Source: Armigeres subalbatus
Taxonomy: Eukaryota > Arthropoda > Insecta > Diptera > Culicidae
Direction: 5' to 3'
Length of the DNA: 64,000 nt
Assembly: GCF_024139115.2 (NCBI RefSeq)
Contig: NC_085140.1
Coordinates: 43,370,180 to 43,434,179, forward strand
The translations under genes were made by a program, and so were the position numbers. Below the pieces are notes generated by a model, which was not told the origin of the DNA, searched no databases, and saw only the letters and a program-made list of their open reading frames with translations. Position 1 is the first letter of the stretch. The number at the start of each line of letters is the position of its first letter. This document shows positions 1-10,991 of this stretch, piece after piece.

Positions 1-1620
1 AATGTTCCGCAAGTGGAAAATTAGCTCTGTTCAATTTTTTTTTGTCTCAAACTTTTCGGTCTTATAATTATTAGCAGCTCGTCCGAATAAAATTTTAAAG
101 CAATAACAATACGCAGGACGACAATTACATTAGATCGAATATTGCCCATCCTTTCGGTCCAATGGTTTTCGAGCACATGACATTTCCTAACTGGCGTCTA
201 TTCAACCGTGATGGTGGTCGTCTAGTCTGTGAAGACCTTTCCAATTGGCATTACCGTTTGCAAACATTATAATGCAAAGCAGCTCCGAAAAAACAACTTT
301 ATCTATTAAAAATGTTTTTATAATGAGCATATCGCCTTCCTAAACGTACTGGCGTACGCAATTTAATTCATCATCCGACACCTAAACGCAAACGACAGAC
401 AGCCCCCGGGAATTTATCTTCGAAATGTGAGTTTGACAGATGAACAGACAGACGAAACATGAGTCCCAATTGGTTCCATGGTTCCACTTTCATTTGTGCA
501 AAATAACTCCTATGCCGGATAGCGATGTTTATTTTGTGTACCACGTAACAGCCATCATCGTACGTGTTTCTAATTTGTTATAGGCGAAAATAAAAACGCC
601 GTAGATTACGTTATGCTATAATTGAATATTTTGGACATATTCCTCCCTATTCGTGACGGGATCATATTTGTATATTGGATCGTGTAATCGCGTAACGTAA
701 TTTGTGTGCAATCCATGGAAAGAAAATCTTCACAACAGAAATGAAGGCAAATAATGTTGTAGGAAAGCTGCGAGAATTTTGTTCAGCTAAGAAGAGACAC
801 GCGTGGATTTTTTCGATGGGGTCTACAATGATGGCATTAAACGCTAAGCAGACCGCCGATGTAGGGAGTGGCATCAAATCGACTCTACAGTCATGGCATG
901 AGAAACAATTTTAATTAGAAAAGTCCCGGTGAAACCTAATGAGTAATGAATGATAACAAATTAAAATTCAGTTGAAGACGTTTGGTTTTATTGGTGGAAG
1001 GTAATTTTAAAGTTCAATCCCGGCAGATATCGAGTAGCAGGTCTTCCTTCGAATTCTTTTTTCTAGGCTTCCTGCAAGAGAATTCCGTTCGATAATTAAC
1101 TAATAGCCGTTGCTAAGCTTTGTTCTCCAGTTGCAATTTAATGCCTAAAAAGATCAGATCCAGAAGCATAATAACCGACGATTAACAAAAAAATATTAAT
1201 CTCATCGTCTTACGTTTTACCTACCAAACATGGAAGGTCAAGCGATTTATATTCAGATCTGCTCGTGCAGGTCCTTTTCAATGCTGATTTGGCTTAAAAA
1301 CATTCTATCCAATAATCTCATCGAACGAAACCAGAATGCACTAAACTATAAAATTACAACTTCCACTGTGTAAGGTTTGCAGACTCATTTCGATCAAATG
1401 GCAAAATTGCAGTCATGCTATATAATCGCCCTGCCCCAAGCAGCCAGCTGGAGCTAACGTCACATGGCGAACTAGCACCAGAACGAGGATTCATACTATT
1501 GACTAGAGCAGTGGGCGTAATAATGAAACAGTTTTTGGAAAACAAGATTGGTCCCATTTCACAACCAGACAACGACCGTATTTAGTTGGAAAAATGTTAT
1601 CGTTTGATATTTTTGCTTTT
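1..1620. other. Spacer, nothing recognised
   Basis: AT-rich sequence with only short open frames on both strands. I see no gene, no RNA gene and no clear repeat boundary. Confidence 0.5.
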
Positions 1621-1624
1621 GTAA

Positions 1625-2095
1625 CCATGGAGCACCTACACGACTTCGAATTGGCGAATGATGTTGCACTCCTAGCTCATCTTCGCTCTGATATGCAAAG
1701 TAAGCTCAACGACCTTGCTGAGGTTTAGTCATCATCGTCAACAATACCAAATCGTTGATTGTGAACACGGCGATCCCTTCTAGCTTCACAGTAGCTGGGC
1801 AATCAATGCTGCCAATAACTTGGTAGTTAAATGGTGTCAGACTGTGGTACCAAGATCGACGTAGGTGCACTGATGAAGAAAGCAAAGGTTGCCTTTGGGA
1901 TTTAACGAAATATCTGGAACAACAGGCATACAAATGCAAATTTTTAATTATAACATGAAATCTGTTATGCTGTACGCTAGCGAGACATGGTGTGTATCAG
2001 TGGAGAACAAAAAACGGCTAGAGTGGTTCATCAACAAGTGCCTACGGTACATAATTCCTGTCTGGTGGCCTCACAACTGGATCTCAAGCAACGTC
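1625..2095 (+). pseudogene. Decayed non-LTR reverse transcriptase remnant
   Basis: The plus strand carries broken pieces of a non-LTR retrotransposon polymerase. From about 1627 a frame reads EHLHDFELANDVALLAH, which resembles the catalytic F/YADD box of reverse transcriptase with the first catalytic Asp changed (AND instead of ADD). After frame disruptions, 1970-2090 reads LYASETWCVSV, then FINKCLRYIIPVWWPHNW, the conserved C-terminal block that follows the polymerase in elements of this kind. Stops and frame changes between the blocks show it is dead. There is no recognisable 5' region, so it is probably an old, 5'-truncated copy. Clade assignment is not possible from this much. Confidence 0.6.
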
Positions 2096-2724
2096 ATTGT
2101 TACTAGAAGCCGAAAGCAGCTGGAATTCGGGAACGAAAGTTTTAAAGCTTTTAAACTTGGTAATATTTTCATTCGATCCATTAAAACGAAAACCATTTGC
2201 ACTAGTTTTGATCCCCTGTAGCATTTGCGATAGGCTAAATAGATAATAGGGAACAAAATATTTGATTATAAAACATAGCATTCTCCATAAAGTAATTAAT
2301 TTCACGTACGCCAAATGATCCAGGTTAAGTAAAATAACACTGATCGATTATCCATAAAACGATAGGTCGCAATTTCCGCCACGCTCAATTTTGCGAGATC
2401 TAGTTCGGGTCTGTGAGGGTGAGATATATTAGAAATTGGGTAATCCACTTCCAGCGTGCATTGATGACAGATATGCAAATATTATCCGTATAACGGTTCG
2501 GTTGCCAACATTGACTATTGAATAGAAGGCCATGACGATGCCTCTTTCCTCGTCGGGCAACAAACGGAGTTGCATGCTCAATAAGGCAGCACACAAGCGA
2601 TAAACCAACGGATAGCTCGTTCGGCGTAGGTATAGTAGGCCGCACATTTGGCGATCCTGCCAGGTTGTTTCTAGTCGGAAATTATTGTTTTGTAAGTATC
2701 TTGTGAGCGCGATTGGGACATTTT
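2096..2724. other. Spacer, nothing recognised
   Basis: Mixed-composition sequence between the LINE remnant and the 65-bp tandem repeat. Only short open frames are present and no family is recognised. Confidence 0.4.
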
Positions 2725-3320
2725 TTCATCGGTTTCGACTTGTTATGTCGAACGGAACAGCGACGGAATTATTGTTTTTTTTTCTCATTGAAGAACTGAA
2801 TGATTTTCTTATCGGTTTCGACTTGTGATGTCGAAGACGCTCTGGAAGAGTGACGGATTAAATTATTTGCTCATCGGTTTTGACTTGTAATGTCGAAGAC
2901 GCTCTGGAAGAGCGTTGGACTGAAACATGTGTTGTTTCTTAACGGTTCCGACATAAAAAGTCGAAGGCGCTCTAGAATAGCGCCAGCATAAATGATTTGT
3001 TTGCTCATCGGTTTCGATATGTGATGTTGATGCTGCTGTGGTAGAGTGCCGGATTGACTGATTTGCCCATCAGTTTTGGCTTGTGCCGCCGAAATTAGTT
3101 ATTTGTTTTCTCATCGGTTTGACTTAAACGAGTTAAAATATCGAAAGAATTCTGGAATAGCGGCGAAGCAAATGATTCGTTTTCTCATCGGTTTCCACTT
3201 ATAATTGTTCTTATCGGTTTCGACTTAACATGATTTGTTTTTGGAATAAATGATTTGTTTTCTTATCGATTTTTTGCTTGTGTTGTCGAAGGTGCTCTGG
3301 AAAGTATCGGATTGTTGCAG
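2725..3320 (+). repeat. Degenerate ~65-bp tandem repeat
   Basis: The phrase CTCATCGGTTTCGACTTG and variants recurs near 2735, 2807, 2872, 2938, 3005, 3067, 3113, 3186, 3211 and 3264, mostly at about 65-bp spacing. It is often followed by TGTCGAAGACGCTCTGGAA. Copies are diverged and partly deleted, so this is an old array. Confidence 0.7.
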
Positions 3321-3575
3321 CTTTTGATGGTGAAGGTTGGCGTCAAAGAAACGTTAATGCAGTGGACCAGCAGAACGCAACGATTCAAATTTGAATTTTG
3401 AAGGTGTTGTGTGAGAGTGCCGGACTGATTGGCTTAAGCTTGAAGGGCCAATACAGAGTATGTTTGGATTGCCACCGATATTATTTTGGCTTTCCCGTTG
3501 GAAGGCCATCAAATTGTATTGGAAATGGTTAGTTGGATCCAATTCTATTGATTTTGGATTGCAATGCTGGATATA

Positions 3576-4063
3576 GGGGAGAACGGTCCAAAATGCACCC
3601 CTTAAGCTTTTTGAAGTTTTCGCCCATATAAACAAAAATACCCAACGATTTCAACGTATAGGTGCAACATTTACAAACCCAGCTACATTTCACAATGATC
3701 TCCTATTCAAAACAATAAGGTTTTCATGACTTTCTAACGCACTGAAAAAAATGTTTTAAAAATAAGCCTGGGGCAAAACGCCCGAATAGGGGTCTAAAAA
3801 TCTAAAATGACTCAATTGCATGTAAAATGATGGTGAACGCATGGTTGTTTGTTTTTTCTTAATGGATTGAACTACAATCTTACGGATGTGGCAAATCGTT
3901 AAATTTGAGTGAATATGAAGGGATTTTGTTAAATTTTTCCAATGGAGCTCAATGATGGATAACTAACTATAAATTGTAATGGTAATATTCGTTCATAAAT
4001 GTACTACAACAGATTATATGTGTGAGGCCATTTTGCCCCAGGGCATTTTGTACCGTTCTCCTC
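3576..4063. mobile_element. MITE, TA target duplication
   Basis: The termini are inverted: GGGGAGAACGGT at the left and ACCGTTCTCCTC at the right, each flanked by TA. The 488-bp interior has no transposase. Near the ends it carries GGGCAAAACGCCC-type and TTTTGCCCCAGGGC motifs. TA duplication suggests mobilisation by a Tc1/mariner-type transposase (inference). Confidence 0.65.
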
Positions 4064-4065
4064 TA

Positions 4066-5590
4066 TTTACAAAAATTAAAAAATAAAATAATACAGCTGG
4101 AGGATATGATCATGAAATAGTTGACAGTTCAGAAGGCTCAGAAAAAAAAACCTGGATTTATTTGTTTAGTAATTATGCATTTGCGTATTTGTATGTGGAT
4201 TTTGTATTGAAACATTTAATTTGGATTGTTTTTGATATTATTGTAAATAAAACATTTGATTTTAATAAAGGGTGAGCTAACATGATTATTAGATATGAAA
4301 ATTGGCTTTGTTGCAAATATTGAAATAAATATTAGATTATAATCAACTTTTGTTTATGAGCCAGATATTGTATTTGAAAGATCGACTTGTTCAGAATATT
4401 AGTTGTGGAGATTGGATATGAATTTTAAAAATAAATATTTATACAAGATACATAATCATGCAATGGCAGGCATAAATAAAACTTTCAATTAATTACTGTG
4501 GAAATGCTATATAACAAGTAAATAGTAGACCAAGAACCAGTTGCAATGCAGAGCCATTGAAGATAAAGAGATTGAAGAAATAAGTTGAATATTTTATATC
4601 AATATTTGATTTTGGTATTCCATTATGAAAACGTCCTAATGTTGGTTTGGAATTAAAACTTTGTTCATAAACTAGGAACATTGGAATTGAATTTCGGATT
4701 CATACATAGGATTTGGGTATCGGATTGGAAAATTGTATTAAACGTAGGATTGCAATATTTGAATTAAAATTTGAGTACGGATATTGGATACTGAATTGTA
4801 ACATTAGTGTTGCGATTGTGGGAAGTGTCGTTGGATGCCGATTCTTCCAGCAGACGGATAGACATCATATGTCTGGGGTCAGCTATAAAGTAATTCGGTA
4901 ACAGATTATAAGAAATTCATTATTTCTATCAATGCAGACACCTCCTCACTATCGCAAATCGATTTTGTATCTGCCTTTACAATTTATTTTTCTACGCGCT
5001 ATACTATAGGAGTCAATTAAATGACTTAGGGATGCTCAAGTTTAAAGCAACTGTACTCTTTTTGCAACGTTCAAATTGACGCGCAATTTTATGCGCAACA
5101 ATTAGACTTGATTGTAACTTAAAAAAAATTGAAAATTAATAGTTATCAATCGTTTTTTCTCTTTTCTTGTGAGAGAAGAATGGGAATGTGCACACAAGCG
5201 AAAAATCAACGGATGGCTGGTTCGGCGGAATTAGGCCGAACAGGGTCAAAGGGAGTTTTCTAGAAAATTGGCATAGAGAGAGTCGTGGCTACTCCCGAAT
5301 TTACAGGAGGAGCCCGCGATCAAATTAATATCTAGCAATTGTCCAATCGGTCGCAAAGATTCGCGGAAAGTCCGATAACAGATAAGTGTCTTGCTTTGTT
5401 CGTGTTTTGTAATTTAATTTGTAAGTTAGAAAAAAAGCTATCCATGAATCACGTAGCTCCTTTAGAAGGGAGGGGGGGTCAAAAAAGTCTACGAGGAGGA
5501 TCGGGGAGTTAATTTCTAAGGCAACAATTTCACCCGCAACCCTTACACTTGATTTCGATCCGTCCAGCGTAATTCGAATCAGCCGTATCA
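4066..5590. other. AT-rich spacer, nothing recognised
   Basis: Long AT-rich stretch with only short open frames. Several GGATTTG or TTGGATT words occur between 4190 and 4900, but not in a regular period. Confidence 0.4.
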
Positions 5591-5606
5591 GTTTCGCCGG
5601 AAAACC

Positions 5607-5692
5607 ATGTGCTGTGCATATGCACAGCCAAGATATTTAACAAAAAAATGGTTTTCGTGCGGCCGAGTTGCCGAATAATATGCAATTAATTA
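5607..5692 (+). repeat. Partial copy of the tRNA-like repeat family (3' part)
   Basis: It begins with the 18-bp perfect palindrome GCTGTGCATATGCACAGC and continues to AATATGCAATTAAT. It closely matches the 3' part of the fuller copy ending near 6250, in the same orientation. The tRNA-like portion is absent here. Confidence 0.7.
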
Positions 5693-5877
5693 TAATCAAG
5701 TGTCGGTCTTCCACCGTCATTAGTCGTCTGAGAACACGCGACCGCATGCGTAATGCAATCAAACTCATCAAATGCTTTAGCCATGCAAGCCTTTGGTTCA
5801 GCAGAGTGTGATTTATTCGCACTCTATACAAATTCGCCCTGCCCGTTGTTGGGGGCTTAAAGTGCGATCCTCTCGTT

Positions 5878-6250
5878 TAATAAACAATGTGCACTCGCTT
5901 GACTATGGATATACAACAGTAAAGCACATGTGGAGATTGGACAAATAAAGCATCCGAAAGATATTCAATTAGCAAAAAAGAGCTAATCGCGGTGGAGGTT
6001 GGTACTCGAATTCTGATGGCTTTTCCGCAAACGTGACCTTTAAGTGGTCTTGTTGTGTAGAGGTTATCACGCCTTTCTAGAGAGTAGGAGGTTGAGGGTT
6101 CGAGTCCCTCCAAGACACGTGGATTCTTTTTTGCAAATTTCATATCAATTTGTCCATTTCGAAACATGTGCTGTGCATATGCACAGCCAAGATATTTAAC
6201 AAAAAAATGGTTTTCGTACGGTTGAGTTGCCGAATAATATGCAATTAATC
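5878..6250 (+). repeat. Interspersed repeat with an internal tRNA-like sequence, copy 1
   Basis: About 373 bp, running from TAAACAATGTGCACTCGCTTG to the CAATTAAT tail, and matched over its whole length by an inverted copy at 49977-50350. It contains a tRNA-like segment in the middle and the palindrome GCTGTGCATATGCACAGC near the 3' end. The tRNA-like part is internal rather than at the 5' end as in a classical SINE. No inverted termini are evident. The family name is not known to me. Confidence 0.7.
6046..6117 (+). tRNA. tRNA-like sequence inside a repeat (pseudo-tRNA)
   Basis: The segment folds as a tRNA. GTCTTG (6047-6052) pairs with CAAGAC (6111-6116) as six acceptor pairs, and the seventh is a G:A mismatch. 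A T-arm GAGGG-TTCGAGT-CCCTC is perfect and includes a B-box-like GGTTCGAGTCCC. A D-arm-like GTG...CAC lies upstream. The anticodon stem is imperfect; the seven-base loop CTAGAGA would give AGA (serine), but no long serine-type variable arm exists. It is therefore better read as a tRNA-derived Pol III promoter relic in a repeat than as a functional tRNA. Confidence 0.5.
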
Positions 6251-7289
6251 GACAAACCATGTTCAAGCATAATTTGCCATAATTCATTCCGTTTCACTGA
6301 ATCGTAAATCAATAAACAGATGATCTGTCTGCAAGTTGTAATTTATCAAGGATTTGGCTCAGGGTAAACATTTGATCCGTTGGTATTTGAGCCTTCTGGT
6401 ACAACTCTTTTAAACAGTAAAGCAAGAAGCCTTGTTTTGCTACCTAAAAATTGGAAAATTTATTTGGACACCAAATAAATTTGAAGTAGGTACATGAGGT
6501 CGTTCACGAATAGCTTAGCATAGCTTTGACTGACGACACATATCTATGGTTGCTACTCCGTGATTGACCAGGATCAGTGAAATTGCACAAAGAAACAACT
6601 GAATGATAGACTGGGATTGTTAAAGCAGTCTCAGTGTTAAAGTTTCAGTGACTCAAATATTCAAATGATCAATAACGTCGCCGGCCACGTCCTTGTAGTC
6701 AGTTAGGAAGAGGGAAGGAATATTAGTAGGTGATTTTATATTCGAAGACCGTGTTTACCTCTGCGTCTTCACAAAAACCACAGGAAGGTTTCAGTTAGTC
6801 GGTAGGCATCGTTGGATCTGGTTTCACTCTGATAAGCGATGCGACCATGTCATTTTTTAACACAATAAATGATTCGGCCGCACAAAGCAGATCAAACAAA
6901 CTACCTGCATACCGAGCAGGAACACGATCAAAACGCGTATCAATTGATTTACTGCTCGACCGCACCAAGCACAACGAAACCAGAGCGTTCGAAGTGTCGA
7001 TGAGCCGAGCATGAATACTCCTCACCATGCATATCCGGTGGCATATGCAAACCGATGAGGATTGCGTTTTTGACGACCGAAACGGCGCGCAGCACTCTGT
7101 ACTTACTTGTCCGATGGCTCTGTACTCACTTGCATGATGGCTACTGCAAACTATTGAAGATCGCGCTTGTTTCGACCGGAGCAAAGCGCAATACATGAGC
7201 CACCGAGCACAAGATAGATATTTTTTTATTTTTCTAAATTTCGACGACCGGCCGATCCGCTTACTGGAGAAACACGACTGGATAAGAGA
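6251..7289. other. Spacer with an unrecognised 165-codon minus-strand frame
   Basis: The longest frame (7292-6795, minus) encodes a Ser/Arg/Cys-rich sequence with no motif or family resemblance that I recognise. Nothing else supports a gene, so it is not called as a CDS. Confidence 0.3.
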
Positions 7290-8165
7290 CAAACTTTCAC
7301 TTTTCCGAACGGATTTGATGAGTAGAACTCAAAAATCGATGTCCGACGCCATTTTGAAATACAAGAGCAGACCGAGATCCTCCTAGATGGTGGACCAAAA
7401 TTCAATATGGCGGCTATATGGGAACCATGCAATATCTATCGATTAAGTTTGATAAATAGAACTCTAAAATTGATGTTTGATCCATGAGCAGAGTACATTC
7501 AAAGTTAATTGCCTATAGGCCGGGTATTAAGCCACCCGGTGTGGAAATTAATTACTATGTCTGAAACTTGATTATGCATATGTACAACATGTGATAGATT
7601 TAGTTCGGAAAAGGTATTGGAGGGTAACCGCCCTATCGGTGGGCTTTGATCCCACGACCCCAGTTCGCATGACAGGTGCTTTCCCTAGTAAGCTACGAAG
7701 GACCTCCGTCGTCCACCGCAGCTTAGCGGGTACTGATGAAACCAAACCATGAGCAGAGTCTTTTTATTCTCGTGCATACATGGATGAGACAATGTGCCAT
7801 GAGCTACAAAAGCTCACGTAGCATCGATTCAATGCGACGAGAAAAGTTAGCGCGCATAAAATAACTAAGTGAGCGTGTTCTAAACATTATGTGCGCGTAG
7901 CAGTCGTTGCTCAATCTCATCCTTTTTTGTACGCGTGCATGATGTCTGGTTATGAGTGAAACTCGAAAATCGATGTCCGACGCAATCTTGAAATCCAAAT
8001 TGTTTTGGTATTCATAATGGCGTCTGACATCGATTTTCGAGTTCTACTCATAAAGCCCCATCGATAAACACCCATATTATATGGTTCCAGGTTGAATAAT
8101 TGGTCCATATGGTCGCCATTTAGAGTTTGGAGTTCTACTCATGAACCCGATCGATAGACACCCAT
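7290..8165. repeat. Old interspersed repeat with inverted subrepeats
   Basis: GTAGAACTC followed by AAATCGATGTCCGACGCC occurs near 7322 and again, diverged, at 7954-7983. The latter is followed by its inverted copy at 8020-8049, ending GATTTTCGAGTTCTACTC. Phrases such as TCGATAGACACCCATATTG recur near 8150. A SINE (7495-7746) is inserted in it, and the retrotransposon at 8171 abuts it. Confidence 0.55.
7495..7746 (-). mobile_element. tRNA-derived SINE, full insertion with 13-bp target duplication
   Basis: The 252-bp insert is bounded by the identical 13-mer CCATGAGCAGAGT at 7482-7494 and 7747-7759. Reading on the minus strand from 7746, a tRNA-like head contains an A-box-like TAGCTTACTAGG and a T-arm GTGGG-ATCAAAG-CCCAC. 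A non-tRNA body follows and ends near 7495. There is no poly(A) tail. The architecture fits the tRNA-related SINEs known from Aedes (Feilai-like). The name is inferred; the duplication and tRNA-like head are direct. Confidence 0.7.
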
Positions 8166-8201
8166 ATTGAGTTCATTCATTTTCATTTATTTAGTTAATA
8201 T

Positions 8202-10991
8202 CTAAACAGATAACACTGAATCAACAATTTGACGCCACAATGCACGGTTCGAGGCCGCATCTCTCCATCCTCGGATACGCCCCACGCTCGCCAAGTCGTT
8301 TTGCACCTGGTCTGCCCATCTCGCTCGCTGCGCTCCACGCCGTCTCGTACCTGCCGGATCGGAAGCGAACACCATCTTTGCAGGGTTGCTGTCCGGCATT
8401 CTTGCAACATGTCCTGCCCATCGTACCCTTCCGGCTTTAGCTACCTTCTGGATACTGGGTTCGCCGTAGAGTTGGGCGAGCTCATGGTTCATTCTTCGCC
8501 GCCACACACCGTCTTCTTGCACACCGCCAAAGATGGTCCTAAGCACCCGTCTCTCGAATACTCCGAGTGCTTGCAAGTCCTCCTCGAGCATTGTCCATGT
8601 TTCATGTCCGTAGAGGACAACCGGTCTTATAAGCGTCTTGTACATGACACATTTGGTGCGGTGGCGAATCTTTTTCGACCGCAGTTTCTTCTGGAGCCCG
8701 TAGTAGGCCCGACTTCCACAGATGATGCGCCTTCGTATTTCTCGACTAACGTTGTTGTCAGCCGTTAGCAAGGATCCGAGGTAGACGAATTCCTCGACCA
8801 CCTCGAAGGTATCCCCGTCTATCGTAACACTGCTTCCCAGGCGGGCCCTGTCGCGCTCGGTCCCGCCCACAAGCATGTACTTTGTCTTTGACGCATTCAC
8901 CACCAGTCCAACTTTTGTTGCTTCACGTTTCAGGCGGGTGTACAGTTCTGCCACCTTTGCAAATGTTCGGCCGACAATGTCCATGTCATCCCCGAAGCAA
9001 ATAAATTGACTGGATCTGTTGAAAATCGTACCCCGGCTGTTACACCCGGCTCTCCGCATGACATCTTCTAGCGCAATGTTGAACAACAGGCACGAAAGTC
9101 CATCACCTTGTCTTAGTCCCCAGCGCGATTCGAACGAACTGGAGTGTTCGCCCGAAATCTTCACACAGTTTTGCACACCATCTACCGTTGCTTTGATCAG
9201 TCTGGTAAGCTTCCCAGGGAAGCTGTTCTCGCCCATAATTTTCCATAGCTCTACGCGGTCTATACTGTCGTATGCCGCCTTGAAATCAACGAACAGATGA
9301 TGCGTTGGGACCTGGTATTCACGGCATTTTTGAAGGATTTGCCGTACAATAAAGATCTGGTCCGTTGTCGAGCGGCCGTCAACGAAGCCGGCTTGATAAC
9401 TTCCCACGAACTCGTTCACTAATGGTGACAGACGACGGAAGATGATCTGGGATATCACTTTGTAGGCGGCATTAAGGATGGTGATCGCTCGAAAGTTCTC
9501 ACACTCCAGTTTGTCGCCTTTCTTGTAGATGGGGCATATAACCCCTTCCTTCCACTCCTCCGGTAGCTGTTCGGTTTCCCAGATTCTGACTATCAGTTTG
9601 TGCAGGCAAGTGGCCAGCTTTTCCGGGCCCATCTTGATGAGCTCAGCTCCGATACCATCCTTACCAGCTGCTTTATTGGTCTTTAGCTGTTGAATGGCAT
9701 CCTTAACTTCCCTCAAGGTGGGGGCTGGTTGGCTTCCATCGTCTGCTGAACTGACGTAGTCATCTCCTCCGCTGCCTTGCCTTTCACTGCCTGTACTCTC
9801 AGCGCCATTCAGATGTTCCTCGTAGTGCTGCTTCCACCTTTCGATCACCACACGTTCGTCCGTCAAGATGCTCCCATCCTTATCCCGGCACATTTCGGCT
9901 CGCGGCACGAAGCCTTTGCGGGATGCGTTGAGCTTCTGATAGAACTTGCGTGTATCTTGAGAACGGCACAGCTGTTCCATCTCCTCGCACTCCGCTTCTT
10001 CCAGGCGGCGTTTCTTCTCCCAAAAAAGGCGGGTCTGCTGTCTCCGCTTCCGTCTATAACGTTCCACGTTCTGCCGGGTACCTTGCTGCAGCGCGACCGC
10101 CCGCGCTGCGTCCTTCTCCTCCAGAATCTGTCTGCACGCTTCGTCGAACCAATCGTTCCGTCGACTTCGACCCATATACCCGACGTTGTTCTCCGCTGCG
10201 TCGTTAATGGCTGCTTTGACTGTATTCCAGCAGTCCTCAAGAGGGGCCCCATCGAGCTCACCCTCTTCCGGCAACGCTGCCTCGAGATGCTGCGCGTATG
10301 CAGTGGCGACATCAGGTTGCTTCAGTCGCTCTAGGTCGTACCGCGGCGGTCGTCGGTACCGAACATTGTTGATGACGGATAGTTTTGGGCGCAGTTTAAC
10401 CATCACCAGATAGTGGTCAGAGTCGATGTTAGCGCCTCGATATGTCCTGACGTCGATAATGTCGGAGAAGTGCCGTCCATCAATCAGAACGTGGTCGATT
10501 TGTGATTCTGTCTGCAGTGGTGATCTCCAGGTGTACCGATACGGGAGGCTGTGTTGGAAGTAGGTGCTGCGAATGGCCATATTCTTGGAGGCGGCGAAAT
10601 CAATTAGTCGTAGGCCGTTTTCGTTCGTCAGCCGGTGAGCGCTGAACTTTCCAATAGTCGGTCTGAACTCCTCCTCTTGGCCAACCTGAGCGTTCAAGTC
10701 TCCTATGATGATTTTGACGTCGTGGCTTGGGCAGCTGTCGTACTCACATTCCAGCTGCGCGTAGAATGCGTCCTTATCATCATCAGTGCTTCCGAAGTGT
10801 GGGCTATGGACGTTTATTATGCTGAAGTTGAAGAACCGGCCTTTGATCCTCAACCTGCACATTCTTTCATTGATCGGCCACCACCCGATCACGCGCCTTT
10901 GCATATCGCCCATCACTATGAAAGCTGTTCCCAGCTCGTGTGTGTTGCCGTAGCTCTGATAGATGGTATGATTACCTCTAAACGTTCGCAC
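8202..10991 (-). CDS. Endonuclease-reverse transcriptase of an RTE-like retrotransposon (main coding block)
   Basis: This 929-codon open frame encodes the protein that nicks target DNA and reverse transcribes the element RNA. In order: an AP-like endonuclease C-terminal part with IIGDLNAQVGQ (about residues 95-104) and SDHYLVMVKL (191-200); a basic linker (about 280-345); reverse transcriptase with NKAAGKDGIGAELIKMG (439-455), motif A FVDFKAAYDS (567-576), motif B GLRQGDGLSCLLFN (625-638) and motif C FGDDMD (666-671); and a C-terminal block with RVRWAGHVARM (855-865). Motif C has Gly where FADD or YADD is usual. No stop interrupts the frame. Its first codons lie in the duplicated target site of the hAT insert, and the real N-terminus continues at 11781. 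Activity is not demonstrable; the gene is physically split. Confidence 0.85.
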   Translation of the reverse strand: MRTFRGNHTIYQSYGNTHELGTAFIVMGDMQRRVIGWWPINERMCRLRIKGRFFNFSIINVHSPHFGSTDDDKDAFYAQLECEYDSCPSHDVKIIIGDLNAQVGQEEEFRPTIGKFSAHRLTNENGLRLIDFAASKNMAIRSTYFQHSLPYRYTWRSPLQTESQIDHVLIDGRHFSDIIDVRTYRGANIDSDHYLVMVKLRPKLSVINNVRYRRPPRYDLERLKQPDVATAYAQHLEAALPEEGELDGAPLEDCWNTVKAAINDAAENNVGYMGRSRRNDWFDEACRQILEEKDAARAVALQQGTRQNVERYRRKRRQQTRLFWEKKRRLEEAECEEMEQLCRSQDTRKFYQKLNASRKGFVPRAEMCRDKDGSILTDERVVIERWKQHYEEHLNGAESTGSERQGSGGDDYVSSADDGSQPAPTLREVKDAIQQLKTNKAAGKDGIGAELIKMGPEKLATCLHKLIVRIWETEQLPEEWKEGVICPIYKKGDKLECENFRAITILNAAYKVISQIIFRRLSPLVNEFVGSYQAGFVDGRSTTDQIFIVRQILQKCREYQVPTHHLFVDFKAAYDSIDRVELWKIMGENSFPGKLTRLIKATVDGVQNCVKISGEHSSSFESRWGLRQGDGLSCLLFNIALEDVMRRAGCNSRGTIFNRSSQFICFGDDMDIVGRTFAKVAELYTRLKREATKVGLVVNASKTKYMLVGGTERDRARLGSSVTIDGDTFEVVEEFVYLGSLLTADNNVSREIRRRIICGSRAYYGLQKKLRSKKIRHRTKCVMYKTLIRPVVLYGHETWTMLEEDLQALGVFERRVLRTIFGGVQEDGVWRRRMNHELAQLYGEPSIQKVAKAGRVRWAGHVARMPDSNPAKMVFASDPAGTRRRGAQRARWADQVQNDLASVGRIRGWRDAASNRALWRQIVDSVLSV

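Noticed and set aside
6046..6117. Functional tRNA-Ser gene
   Set aside because: It has an acceptor mismatch, an imperfect anticodon stem and no long variable arm, and it is embedded in a repeat with a second copy at 50 kb.
6795..7292. 165-codon minus-strand frame
   Set aside because: No recognisable motif, and it is Ser/Arg/Cys-rich in repeat-like DNA. Length alone is not convincing.
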